A DNA stretch of 64,000 bases from NCBI RefSeq assembly GCF_009708035.1, contig NZ_WMBQ01000001.1, forward strand, positions 248,001 to 312,000, written 5' to 3'. Source of the DNA: Hyphomicrobium album (GTDB taxonomy: Bacteria > Pseudomonadota > Alphaproteobacteria > Rhizobiales > Hyphomicrobiaceae). Below are positions 46,628-55,661 of the stretch, piece by piece. Each line of letters opens with the position of its first letter. Position 1 is the first letter of the stretch. The position numbers and the translations under genes were made by a program. Below the pieces are notes generated by a model. That model made no database searches and had not been told where the DNA came from. It saw nothing but the letters and a program-made list of their open reading frames with translations.

Positions 46628-47940
46628 TGGCCACGCTGTTCGAAGCCGCCGGACTTGAGAAAGGGGCGCCGCGCCCGCTCGCCGATCGCCTGCGCCCGAC
46701 GAAGCTTTCCGAGGTCGTGGGGCAAGAGCAGCTTGTCGGCCCCAACGGCACACTGACGCGCATGCTGAAAAGCGGCCGGCTGCCGAGCCTCATCCTGTGG
46801 GGGCCGCCGGGCTCCGGCAAGACGACGGTGGCGCGCCTCCTCGCCCACGAAACCAAACTCGAGTTCGAGCAGCTGTCCGCCATCTTTTCCGGTGTGCAGG
46901 ACCTGCGCAAAGCCTTCGATCGCGCCAAAGCGCGCCGCGAGCAGGGCAAAGGCACGCTGCTCTTCATCGACGAGATCCACCGCTTCAACCGCGCGCAGCA
47001 GGACAGCTTTCTGCCGCACATGGAGGACGGGACGATCACGCTGGTCGGAGCGACGACCGAGAACCCTTCCTTCGAACTGAACGGCGCCGTGCTGAGCCGC
47101 GCCTCGGTGCTCGTCTACAATCGCTTGGACGAGGCAGCGCTCGAGGAATTGCTGGCGCGCGCCGAGACGGAAGAGAAGCGCCCGCTGCCGCTCGACAAGG
47201 ATGCGCGCGAAGCTCTCATCGTCATGGCGGACGGCGACGGGCGCGCCGCGATCAATCTTGCCGACGAGGTGTTCGCCGGGGTCGCGTCGGGCTCGAAGCC
47301 GCTCAACCGCGAAGCGCTGAGCACGTTCGTGCAAAAGCGCGCGCCCCTCTACGACAAGTCGCGCGAGGGCCACTACAACCTGATCAGCGCCCTGCACAAG
47401 TCGGTGCGCGGCTCCGATCCCGATGCCGCGCTTTACTGGCTGTGCCGCATGCTCGACGGCGGCGAGGATCGGCTGTTCCTCGCGCGCCGTCTCGTGCGCA
47501 TGGCGATCGAGGACATCGGCATCGCCGATCCGCAGGCGGTGGTGCAGGCGCTCGCCGCCAAGGACACGTTCGATTTCCTCGGCAGCCCGGAAGGCGAGCT
47601 GGCCCTGGCGCAGGCGACCATCTACCTCGCCACGGCGCCCAAATCGAATGCCGCCTACGTCGCCTACAAGGCGGCGATGCGCGCCGCCAAGGAGCACGGC
47701 TCGCTCAGTCCGCCCAAGCACATCCTCAACGCCCCGACCAAGCTGATGCAGTCGGAGGGCTATGGGGACGGTTACGCATATGACCACGACGCGGAGGAAG
47801 GCTTTTCCGGCCAGGACTACTTCCCCGAAGAATTCGACACACGGCCGCAGTATTACGATCCCCCGGAGCGGGGTTTCGAGCGCGATATCCGCAAGCGGCT
47901 GGCGTACTGGGCCGATCTGAGGGCCAAGCGCGGGGGCTAG
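46627..47940 (+). CDS. rarA: Replication-associated recombination protein A (RarA/MgsA AAA+ ATPase)
   Basis: Clamp-loader-like ATPase acting at stalled forks, 437 aa. RPLADRLRPTKLSEVVGQEQLVGP at the N-terminus, Walker A LWGPPGSGKTTVARLLA (about residues 57-73), Walker B TLLFIDEIHRFNRAQQDSFLPHMEDGTI, and the C-terminal tetramerisation domain with LYWLCRMLDGGEDRLFLARRLVRMAIEDIGIADP. The only plausible start is GTG at 46627, whose G ends palindrome 2; the ribosome-binding region lies in the palindrome arm. Confidence 0.95.
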   Translation: MATLFEAAGLEKGAPRPLADRLRPTKLSEVVGQEQLVGPNGTLTRMLKSGRLPSLILWGPPGSGKTTVARLLAHETKLEFEQLSAIFSGVQDLRKAFDRAKARREQGKGTLLFIDEIHRFNRAQQDSFLPHMEDGTITLVGATTENPSFELNGAVLSRASVLVYNRLDEAALEELLARAETEEKRPLPLDKDAREALIVMADGDGRAAINLADEVFAGVASGSKPLNREALSTFVQKRAPLYDKSREGHYNLISALHKSVRGSDPDAALYWLCRMLDGGEDRLFLARRLVRMAIEDIGIADPQAVVQALAAKDTFDFLGSPEGELALAQATIYLATAPKSNAAYVAYKAAMRAAKEHGSLSPPKHILNAPTKLMQSEGYGDGYAYDHDAEEGFSGQDYFPEEFDTRPQYYDPPERGFERDIRKRLAYWADLRAKRGG

Positions 47941-48011
47941 CGACTGGTCCAGTGCCAGCGCGCCGCCTATACTGGCCGCGCTGGGTTGGGAGTGGGTGAG
48001 GGAGGGGGCTG

Positions 48012-48557
48012 ATGGTTCAGTTCATCGATCTGTGGCGCGGACATCCGATCAACGAGTCGGTGACGGCTCCATGCGTCGCCCCACACGACCTGACCAACAT
48101 GGAAGGCCAGACGGTGCACATGGGCTTTCCCGTGTTCCACAACCAGTGTGCCATCCGGCTGGGGGTCGCCCTGCGCCGCGCCGGCATCAGCGATGGGCAG
48201 ATCGGCGGCTGCGCCTCCTGCGCCGTGCATCCGCGCACCGAGATGCACTTCATCAACGCCAGTCAGCTCGCCAACGCCCTCACGCACTCCAACATCCCCG
48301 GCATCGGGGCGGTCGAGAAGATCACCGGCACGGAAGCGGCGCACTACTATCCAAAGCTGTTCGGCCGCACGGGCATCATCTACTTCCAAGACTACTGGAA
48401 GCGCAGCTCCGACACCGGCCGCGCCACGGGCGACCACATCGACCTGTGGAACGGCTACCGATCGTCCGCCAAGTGGCTGCTCGAGTGGTTCTCCTGGGTC
48501 GGCTACTATTCGAACTACGCCAACGCCGGCGAGATCTGGTTCTGGGAAGTGAAATAA
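48012..48557 (+). CDS. Tae4-like peptidoglycan amidase (type VI amidase effector 4 fold)
   Basis: Protein of 181 aa without signal peptide. The Tae4 family (D,L-endopeptidases cutting the peptide crosslink region) is suggested by MVQFIDLWRGHP at the start, NQCAIRLGVALRRAGI with candidate nucleophile C46, GIIYFQDYW and GDHIDLWNGYR with candidate catalytic H142, and a final EIWFWEV strand. Two extra Cys sit in GGCASC (67, 70). A very strong GGAGGGGG precedes the ATG. No type VI secretion, VgrG, Hcp or PAAR genes are visible. Followed after 35 bp by a small two-TM protein. Confidence 0.75.
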   Translation: MVQFIDLWRGHPINESVTAPCVAPHDLTNMEGQTVHMGFPVFHNQCAIRLGVALRRAGISDGQIGGCASCAVHPRTEMHFINASQLANALTHSNIPGIGAVEKITGTEAAHYYPKLFGRTGIIYFQDYWKRSSDTGRATGDHIDLWNGYRSSAKWLLEWFSWVGYYSNYANAGEIWFWEVK

Positions 48558-48592
48558 GCGGCGCGCAGCGGCTGCGCCCTGGGGGTTACGCA

Positions 48593-48829
48593 ATGCGCTA
48601 CGTCGTTGCCATGGTGTTCGCGTTCATCGGTGCGGCACTCGCCATCATCTTCCTGAGCTCGTCCGTCGCCGACTGGGTCGTGGCGCGGCAGACGTTCGAA
48701 AGCTCCGACGATGCCGAGAACCTGCACATGCTGGCGTTCATCGGCACTAACATCGCCGGCCTGATCATCGGCTGGATGGTCGGGTGGGTGATCGGCGGTG
48801 CTGGGGGCTCCAAACCGCCGGCCGCTTGA
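48593..48829 (+). CDS. Small two-TM membrane protein
   Basis: 78 aa. TM1 about residues 3-25 (VVAMVFAFIGAALAIIFL), an acidic/polar loop (QTFESSDDAENLH), TM2 about 47-69 with Gly/Trp-rich GWMVGWVIGGAGG. GGGG precedes the ATG. It directly follows the Tae4-like gene and ends 3 bp from the convergent lactate permease. It is not a canonical Tai4 immunity protein, which is a larger secreted globular protein; whether it protects against the amidase is untested. No named family recognised. Confidence 0.7.
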   Translation: MRYVVAMVFAFIGAALAIIFLSSSVADWVVARQTFESSDDAENLHMLAFIGTNIAGLIIGWMVGWVIGGAGGSKPPAA

Positions 48830-48832
48830 TCG

Positions 48833-50464
48833 CTAGGGTGCAAGCAGGGTGAGCGGCCAGAGGTAGGCCTGGCCCAGCACGAGCAATCCGACCAGCGTCG
48901 CCAGCGCGATCGAGTGGAAGGCGACGAAGCGAAGGATGCTTCCCTCGTGGCCGTACCAACGCGTCGCCGTCGAGGCGACGACGATCGACTGGGCGTCCAT
49001 CATCTTGCCCATGACGCCGCCGGAGCTGTTCGCCGCCGCCATCAGCACGGGGTTGATACCGAGCTGCTCGGCGGTCACCCGCTGCAGGCCGCCGAAGAGC
49101 ACGTTGGATGACGTGTCCGAGCCGGTGAGGGTAACGCCGAGCCAGCCGATGTACGTCCCGAACAGCGGATAGAGCCAGCCGGTCGACGCCAGGGCGAGGC
49201 CGAGCGTAGCGTCCGTCCCCGCGTAGCGCGTGGTGAAGCCGATCGCCAGCATGCAGGCGATGGTGAGCAGCGAGTACCGTACGAGGTAGAGCGTGCGCGC
49301 GTACATCCGAACGAGCCCGCCGACACTGTACCCTAGCAGCAGTCCCGACACGATTGCGGCGATGAGGATGCCGCTGCCCGTCGCCGAGAGAACGTTGAAG
49401 TTGAACACCGCCGGCTCGATGCGCGGCGCGGCGACCACCGGCGGCACCTTCTGCACGAGCTCGTGCAGTCCGGGCACGGCGAGCTTGGGCGCAAAGTAGC
49501 CGTCGAGTTCCGCGCGCACCTGCGGCGTGCCCCACAGAAACACGAAGACGCTGAGGATGAGCCACGGCATCCACGCGCGCCGCACATCGCTTTGCTTGTG
49601 CTCCGCCTTGGCTTCGACCGCAGTCGTCGCGTTCGGCATCGCCGTCATCGGCTTCGCCGGCCGCCAAACCCTGAGGAACAGCGCCAGCGAGGCCATCGAT
49701 ACGATCGCGGCGATGATGTCGACGAGCCAGGGGCCATGGAAGTTCGACACGAGGTACTGCGGGATGGCGAACGACACGCCGGCAACGAGGATGGGCGGCC
49801 ATACCTCCAGCATCTTGCGGAAGCCGACGAAGGCGGTGACGAGCCAGAACGGCACCAGCACCGAGAAGAAGGGAAGCTGCCGTCCGATCATGCCGCTCAG
49901 CTCGTGCAGGTCGAGACCGGTTACGCCCGCCAGCGCAACGACCGGCGTCCCGAGCGCTCCGAAGGCGACCGGTGCGGTGTTGGCGATGAGCGACAGGCCC
50001 GAGGCGGCGAGCGGCGTGAAGCCCAGGCCGATCAGCATGGCAGCGGTGACCGCGACCGGCGTTCCGAACCCGGCCGCTCCTTCGAAGAACGCGCCGAGGC
50101 AGAAGGCGATGAACAGCAACTGCAGGCGGCGGTCGTCGCTCACCGATGCGATCGACCGTTGCAGGATGGCGAAGTCGCCCTTCTCGCTCGTGAGCTGATA
50201 GAGAAAGATGACGTTGAGGATGATCCAGCCGATGGGCAGCAGGCCGTAGGCCGCACCGTAGAGGGCGGCGAGGCCGGCCATCGCCGGCGGCATGCCGTGG
50301 GCAAGGATCGCGACGGCCAGCGCCGTGAGCAGGCCGAGCAGCGCAGCGACGTGCGCCCGCAGCTCGAAAATGCCAATGCTCGCGAGCAGCACCACAACGG
50401 GCAGGGCGGCAATCGTCGTCGACAGCGCCATGTTGCCGAACGGGTCGTAGACCTGCGACCACAT
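48833..50464 (-). CDS. lldP: L-lactate permease (LctP/LldP family)
   Basis: Proton-coupled lactate/glycolate importer, 543 aa, about 12-14 TM helices. Highly similar phrasing to the family: MWSQVYDPFGNMALST, FCLGAFFEGAAGFGTPVAVTAAMLIGLGF, ANTAPVAFGALGTPV, GRQLPFFSVLVPFW, SGSDTSSNVLFGGLQ-type motif and AANSSGGVMGKMMDAQSIVVA. Start set at the second in-frame ATG (50464), which has GGGGGAG upstream and matches the family N-terminus; an extra 11 residues are possible. No lactate dehydrogenase neighbours. Confidence 0.93.
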   Translation of the reverse strand: MWSQVYDPFGNMALSTTIAALPVVVLLASIGIFELRAHVAALLGLLTALAVAILAHGMPPAMAGLAALYGAAYGLLPIGWIILNVIFLYQLTSEKGDFAILQRSIASVSDDRRLQLLFIAFCLGAFFEGAAGFGTPVAVTAAMLIGLGFTPLAASGLSLIANTAPVAFGALGTPVVALAGVTGLDLHELSGMIGRQLPFFSVLVPFWLVTAFVGFRKMLEVWPPILVAGVSFAIPQYLVSNFHGPWLVDIIAAIVSMASLALFLRVWRPAKPMTAMPNATTAVEAKAEHKQSDVRRAWMPWLILSVFVFLWGTPQVRAELDGYFAPKLAVPGLHELVQKVPPVVAAPRIEPAVFNFNVLSATGSGILIAAIVSGLLLGYSVGGLVRMYARTLYLVRYSLLTIACMLAIGFTTRYAGTDATLGLALASTGWLYPLFGTYIGWLGVTLTGSDTSSNVLFGGLQRVTAEQLGINPVLMAAANSSGGVMGKMMDAQSIVVASTATRWYGHEGSILRFVAFHSIALATLVGLLVLGQAYLWPLTLLAP

Positions 50465-50650
50465 GCGACCGGCTCCCCCCTGCTTCGGCACTGACAAATT
50501 AGGCTGTCTCGCAATTGACGGTCAAACGCCATCAACCATGCCTGGCAAGGCTGAAGCAGCCTCAAACTGCTACGGAGACTGGACATTGGCGCTGCCGGGC
50601 CCTAGGCCATCGCGCTGAGGCCTCGTTTTGAGCGCCCCCCAGAGTCCCCC

Positions 50651-51655
50651 ATGAACGATCGCGTCGAAACTATCAAAGTGAAGCCGACCGAGGCCGACAT
50701 GCGCCTCGATCGCTGGTTTCGCGTGCACTTTCCCGACGTTGGCTATTCCTACCTGCAGAAGCTGCTGCGCACCGGTCAGGTGCGGGTCAACAGCAAGCGC
50801 GCCGAGGCCAACGCCCGGCTCGTGCCCGGTGCCGAGATCCGCGTCCCGGCCATCGTGCGCAACTCGGCGAAGGACGCCAACAAGGCGCCCAGCGTGAAGC
50901 CGCCGCTCGGCCTTTCAAAGGCCGACCGCACGGCGATCGAGCGCATGATCCTGTTCGAGGACGACCACGTGCTCGTCCTCAATAAGCCGTTCGGCCTCGC
51001 CGTGCAGGGCGGCAGCGGAACCAAGCGCCACGTCGACGGCATGCTGGCGGGCATGGCCGACCGCTTCGGCGGCGAGCGGCCGCGCCTCGTGCACCGGCTC
51101 GATCGCGACACCAGCGGCGTGTTGCTGATCGCCAAACATCGCGACGCCGCGGCCAAGCTCGGCCGCGTGTTCCAGACGCGCTCGGCCGCCAAGACCTATT
51201 GGGCTCTGGTGAAGGGCGTGCCGAAGCCGCCGCAGGGCAAGATCGAGGCGCCGCTGGTGAAGGCCGCCGGCCCCGACGGCGACCGCGTGCGCAAGGCGCT
51301 GCCAGGTGAGCAGAAGGAAGCAATGCACGCCACGACGCACTATTCGGTGGTGGATCGCCTCGCCAACAAAGCCTCCTGGGTCTCACTCAAGCCGGTGACC
51401 GGCCGCCAGCATCAGCTGCGTGCTCACATGGCGCTCATCGGTCATCCCATCGTCGGCGACAACAAATACGGCGGCGACGAGAACCTTCCCGCCGAGCAGA
51501 TAGAGAACAAGCTGCACCTGCACGCCCGCCGCCTGGTGCTTCCGCATCCGGTTACGGGCGAAAAGATCGACGTCACGGCGCCGCTGCCCGAGCACATGCG
51601 CAAGACCTGGGATCTGCTCAGCCTCGACGCCGACCGCTACGAGGACGTGCAATGA
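50651..51655 (+). CDS. rluC: 23S rRNA pseudouridine synthase, RluC/RluA family
   Basis: 334 aa. N-terminal S4 domain (about 15-75, RLDRWFRVHFPDVGYSYLQKLLRTGQVRVN), then the catalytic domain with motif RLVHRLDRDTSGVLLIAKHRDAAAKL containing the catalytic Asp, AAKTYWALVKG and KPVTGRQHQLRAHMALIGHPIVGDNKYGG. RluC modifies 23S U955/2504/2580 in E. coli; the exact targets here are inferred. Overlaps the HAD gene by ATGA. Confidence 0.92.
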   Translation: MNDRVETIKVKPTEADMRLDRWFRVHFPDVGYSYLQKLLRTGQVRVNSKRAEANARLVPGAEIRVPAIVRNSAKDANKAPSVKPPLGLSKADRTAIERMILFEDDHVLVLNKPFGLAVQGGSGTKRHVDGMLAGMADRFGGERPRLVHRLDRDTSGVLLIAKHRDAAAKLGRVFQTRSAAKTYWALVKGVPKPPQGKIEAPLVKAAGPDGDRVRKALPGEQKEAMHATTHYSVVDRLANKASWVSLKPVTGRQHQLRAHMALIGHPIVGDNKYGGDENLPAEQIENKLHLHARRLVLPHPVTGEKIDVTAPLPEHMRKTWDLLSLDADRYEDVQ

Positions 51656-52332
51656 AGCTCGTCGTTCTCGATTGCGACGGCACGCTCGTCGACAGCCAGA
51701 ACGGCATCTGCGAGGCGATGACGCACGCCTTCACCGGTTTCGGTCTCGTTCCGCCAACGCGCGCGGCGACCCTCGCCATCGTCGGCCTATCGTTGCCGGA
51801 AGCCTTCATGGCACTGGCGCCGGAGCAGGACGATGCCCTGCGCGCCAAGATGGTTGCCCGCTACAAGTCGGCGTTCCTCGAGATCCGCCGCGAGCCGGAC
51901 CTGCACGAGCCTCTGTTCGACGGTATCGCCGCCGCGGTCGAGACGTTCGGTGGCCGCGACGACGTGGTGCTCGGCATTGCCACCGGTAAATCGAAGAAGG
52001 GCATCGACCGGCTGTTCGCGCGTGAGGGCTGGGGCCAGCGCTTTGTCACCGTGCAGACCTCCGACGACCACCCGTCGAAGCCGCATCCGGCCATGTTGCG
52101 CGCGGCGATGGCGGAGGCGGGCGTCGGCCCTGAGCGAACCGTCATGGTGGGCGACACCACATTCGACATGGAAATGGCCCGGGCAGCCGGCGTCGGAGCG
52201 CTGGGCGTGGGCTGGGGCTATCATTCCATCGACGAGTTGCAGCGGGCGGGCGCGCATGCCGTGGTCGGCAATTGCCATGACCTTCCCGCCGACATCGATG
52301 CCTTCTTTTCCACGCGGGAGCGGGCTGCGTGA
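51652..52332 (+). CDS. HAD-superfamily hydrolase (phosphoglycolate-phosphatase-like)
   Basis: 226 aa. Motif I VVLDCDGTLVDSQNG (nucleophile D8, acid D10), motif II LGIATGKSKKG (Thr/Ser), Lys in SDDHPSKPHPAML, and motif IV VMVGDTTFDMEMARAAG. The helical cap is inserted after motif I. Cytosolic, substrate unknown. Overlaps rluC (ATGA) and the ATP12 gene (GTGA), so the three form a tightly coupled operon. Confidence 0.92.
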   Translation: MKLVVLDCDGTLVDSQNGICEAMTHAFTGFGLVPPTRAATLAIVGLSLPEAFMALAPEQDDALRAKMVARYKSAFLEIRREPDLHEPLFDGIAAAVETFGGRDDVVLGIATGKSKKGIDRLFAREGWGQRFVTVQTSDDHPSKPHPAMLRAAMAEAGVGPERTVMVGDTTFDMEMARAAGVGALGVGWGYHSIDELQRAGAHAVVGNCHDLPADIDAFFSTRERAA

Positions 52333-53099
52333 GCGAACCGGGCGACAAGGCCCCGGCTGCCAGCAAGGTCCCCGGCAAGGAGGCGCTGAGACCGCCACTG
52401 CCGAAGCGCTTCTACAAGAACGTCACCGTGGGCGAGGCCGAGAACGGCTTCTCCATCCTGCTCGACGGCCGGTCGGTCCGCACGCCCAAGAAGCTGCCGC
52501 TGATCGTTCCCACCCGGGCGCTCGCCGATGCGATCGCCGAGGAATGGGCGGCGCAGACCGAGCGCATCGACCCCGTCACGATGCCGCTGAGCAAGCTTGC
52601 CATCACCGCCATCGACGGGGTTACCGGCAGCATGGACGAGGTCGCTGCCGACATCGTCCGCTTCGCTGGCAGCGATCTCCTCTGCTACCGCGCCGAGGCG
52701 CCGGCAGCGCTGGCCGAAATGCAAGCGCTCGTCTGGGATCCCATCCTGCGCTGGGCGGAAGCTGAGACCGGCGCGCGCTTCCTGCTGGCCGAGGGCGTGA
52801 TGCCGGTTACCCAGAATCGCGAGGCACTGTCACGGGTCAGCGACCTCGTCGCGCCTTACGGCGCCTTTGCGCTCACGTGCCTGCACGTGATGACGACACT
52901 CACCGGATCGGCGTTCTTAGCTCTTGCCGTAGCCAAGGGCCGGCTGACCGCCGAGGAGGCCTGGAACGCCGCACATCTGGATGAGGACTGGCAGATCGCC
53001 CGCTGGGGTGTGGACGTCGAGGCCGCTGAACGACGTGCACACCGGCACGCCCAAATGCTCGCCGCGAGCCGTTTTCTACAGCTGCTATCCGCCGCTTGA
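52329..53099 (+). CDS. ATP12-family F1-ATPase assembly chaperone
   Basis: 256 aa, starts at GTG inside the HAD stop. RFYKNVTVGEAENGFSILLDGRSVRTPKKLPLIVPTRALADAIAEEWAAQ is the ATP12 N-terminal signature, then DLLCYRAEAPAALAEMQALVWDPILRWAE and LTGSAFLALAVAKGRLTAEEAWNAAHLDEDWQ. In mitochondria and alphaproteobacteria ATP12 helps assemble the F1 alpha subunit. The rluC-HAD-ATP12 arrangement is a recurrent alphaproteobacterial neighbourhood. Confidence 0.93.
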   Translation: MSEPGDKAPAASKVPGKEALRPPLPKRFYKNVTVGEAENGFSILLDGRSVRTPKKLPLIVPTRALADAIAEEWAAQTERIDPVTMPLSKLAITAIDGVTGSMDEVAADIVRFAGSDLLCYRAEAPAALAEMQALVWDPILRWAEAETGARFLLAEGVMPVTQNREALSRVSDLVAPYGAFALTCLHVMTTLTGSAFLALAVAKGRLTAEEAWNAAHLDEDWQIARWGVDVEAAERRAHRHAQMLAASRFLQLLSAA

Positions 53100-53195
53100 G
53101 GCCCTATTTTGCGGGCTGTTACGCCGGGAACAGCGGCCGGGACGATCAGATACTAGTGTCACCGCCACCCGAGGTATCAGCCCGAGGAGCGGACC

Positions 53196-53273
53196 ATGTT
53201 GAGCCTTTTCGATTTTGCCATTCTCGTGATCGTCGTCGCGGCGATGCCGCTCGTCATCAAGGCCGGCCGATGA
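53196..53273 (+). CDS. 25-residue single-TM microprotein
   Basis: Starts at ATG 53196 with GAGGAG seven bases upstream and stops at TGA 53271-53273. It encodes MLSLFDFAILVIVV, then AAMPLVIKAGR: one hydrophobic helix. The stop overlaps the ATG of the next gene (ATGA), and the FD...V..MPL.I pattern matches the first helix of the next two genes. The strong ribosome site, coupling and homology argue that it is translated. Function unknown. Confidence 0.6.
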   Translation: MLSLFDFAILVIVVAAMPLVIKAGR

Positions 53274-53614
53274 TCGCATCCACATTCGACCTGTGGGTCG
53301 CGGTCGGCGTCGTAATCATGATGCCGCTGATCATTGCCGTGAACTTCAACCGCCAGGCCGGCGTGATGGGCTACGTGTGGCGCGAGGCGCCGGGTCTCGC
53401 CCGCGTTGGGCTCGTGTTTCTCGCGCTGACTTGGATTTCCGCCATCCAATCGCTGTTGACCCACTATGGCGTCCTGCTGGCGCAAGTCGATGACGTCATC
53501 TCACTCGTGCTGGGCATTCCGATGTTCGCGCTGTCGATGATCATTCTGATCTGGGGAGCCGTCCTGCTTGTGCGGTTCCTGAATAGCGGCCGAACGCCTG
53601 ATTCCGCCACTTGA
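53270..53614 (+). CDS. Small membrane protein, paralogue A
   Basis: 114 aa, three predicted TM helices (about 7-24, 44-63, 80-105). Key phrases: FDLWVAVGVVIMMPLIIAVN, VWREAPGLARVGLVFL, VDDVISLVLGIPMFALSMIIL. The ATG lies in the stop of the 25-residue gene. The MPL-I--N, WR and VLGIP motifs recur in the same order in the next gene, so the two are tandem paralogues. No named family recognised; no signal peptide beyond TM1. Confidence 0.8.
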   Translation: MIASTFDLWVAVGVVIMMPLIIAVNFNRQAGVMGYVWREAPGLARVGLVFLALTWISAIQSLLTHYGVLLAQVDDVISLVLGIPMFALSMIILIWGAVLLVRFLNSGRTPDSAT

Positions 53615-53645
53615 TTTCTACTCGCCACGCTATTTGGAGGCGCCG

Positions 53646-53993
53646 ATGCAACCCCTCGATACCTATCACCTCGTGCTCAATATTTTCGTCGCGGTGGTGA
53701 TGCCGCTGCTCATTCTCGCCAACGTCATGGGCTGGGGCGCCCGCACCCCGGTGAGCGACTTTTTGTGGCGCGACCACACCAACTTCATGCGTATCTCGAT
53801 GCTCATCATCGGCCTCTTGGCCCTCTGGTCGATGGTTCAGCTCGCTGCTCACTTCGGTCTGATTTCCACCGGCGCAGCCGACGTGGCGATGCCGGTCCTG
53901 GGCATCCCCTTCCTCATCCTGGCCGTCGTCGAGATCTGGCTCGCCTTCCGGGCACTGCAGGATTACCTGCGGATACGCCGCAGCCAGGCTTAG
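53646..53993 (+). CDS. Small membrane protein, paralogue B
   Basis: 115 aa from ATG 53646, with GGAGG five bases upstream (a TTG twelve bases earlier is unlikely). Three TM helices with the same landmarks as its upstream neighbour: NIFVAVVMPLLILANVMGW, FLWRDHTNFMRISMLIIGLL, VAMPVLGIPFLILAVVEIW. Ends in a basic RIRRSQA tail. 31 bp after paralogue A, so probably one operon. Function unknown. Confidence 0.8.
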   Translation: MQPLDTYHLVLNIFVAVVMPLLILANVMGWGARTPVSDFLWRDHTNFMRISMLIIGLLALWSMVQLAAHFGLISTGAADVAMPVLGIPFLILAVVEIWLAFRALQDYLRIRRSQA

Positions 53994-54119
53994 CGGGCGC
54001 CCGAGGCCCGAAACGCCGCACTTTCAACCGGCTTGGCCCGCGTTCTCACGGGCCAAGCCGCATGCTATGAGCCCTCTCGACGGTTTGGCGCCGGCAAGGC
54101 GCGTGCGCGAGGGAAGATC

Positions 54120-55652
<1,533 letters not shown>

Positions 55653-55661
55653 GGGCGAGCC

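Noticed and set aside
47967-48593. Minus-strand frame of 208 codons opposite the Tae4-like gene
   Set aside because: Shadow of the plus-strand gene, which has motifs and a strong ribosome site.
48765-50462. Second minus-strand frame of 565 codons over the lactate permease
   Set aside because: Out-of-frame shadow rich in Arg/Ala; the permease frame has clear TM helices and family phrases.
53145-53165. CTAGTGTCACC near 53152 as another copy of palindrome 2
   Set aside because: Only about eight bases match the arm and no partner arm follows.
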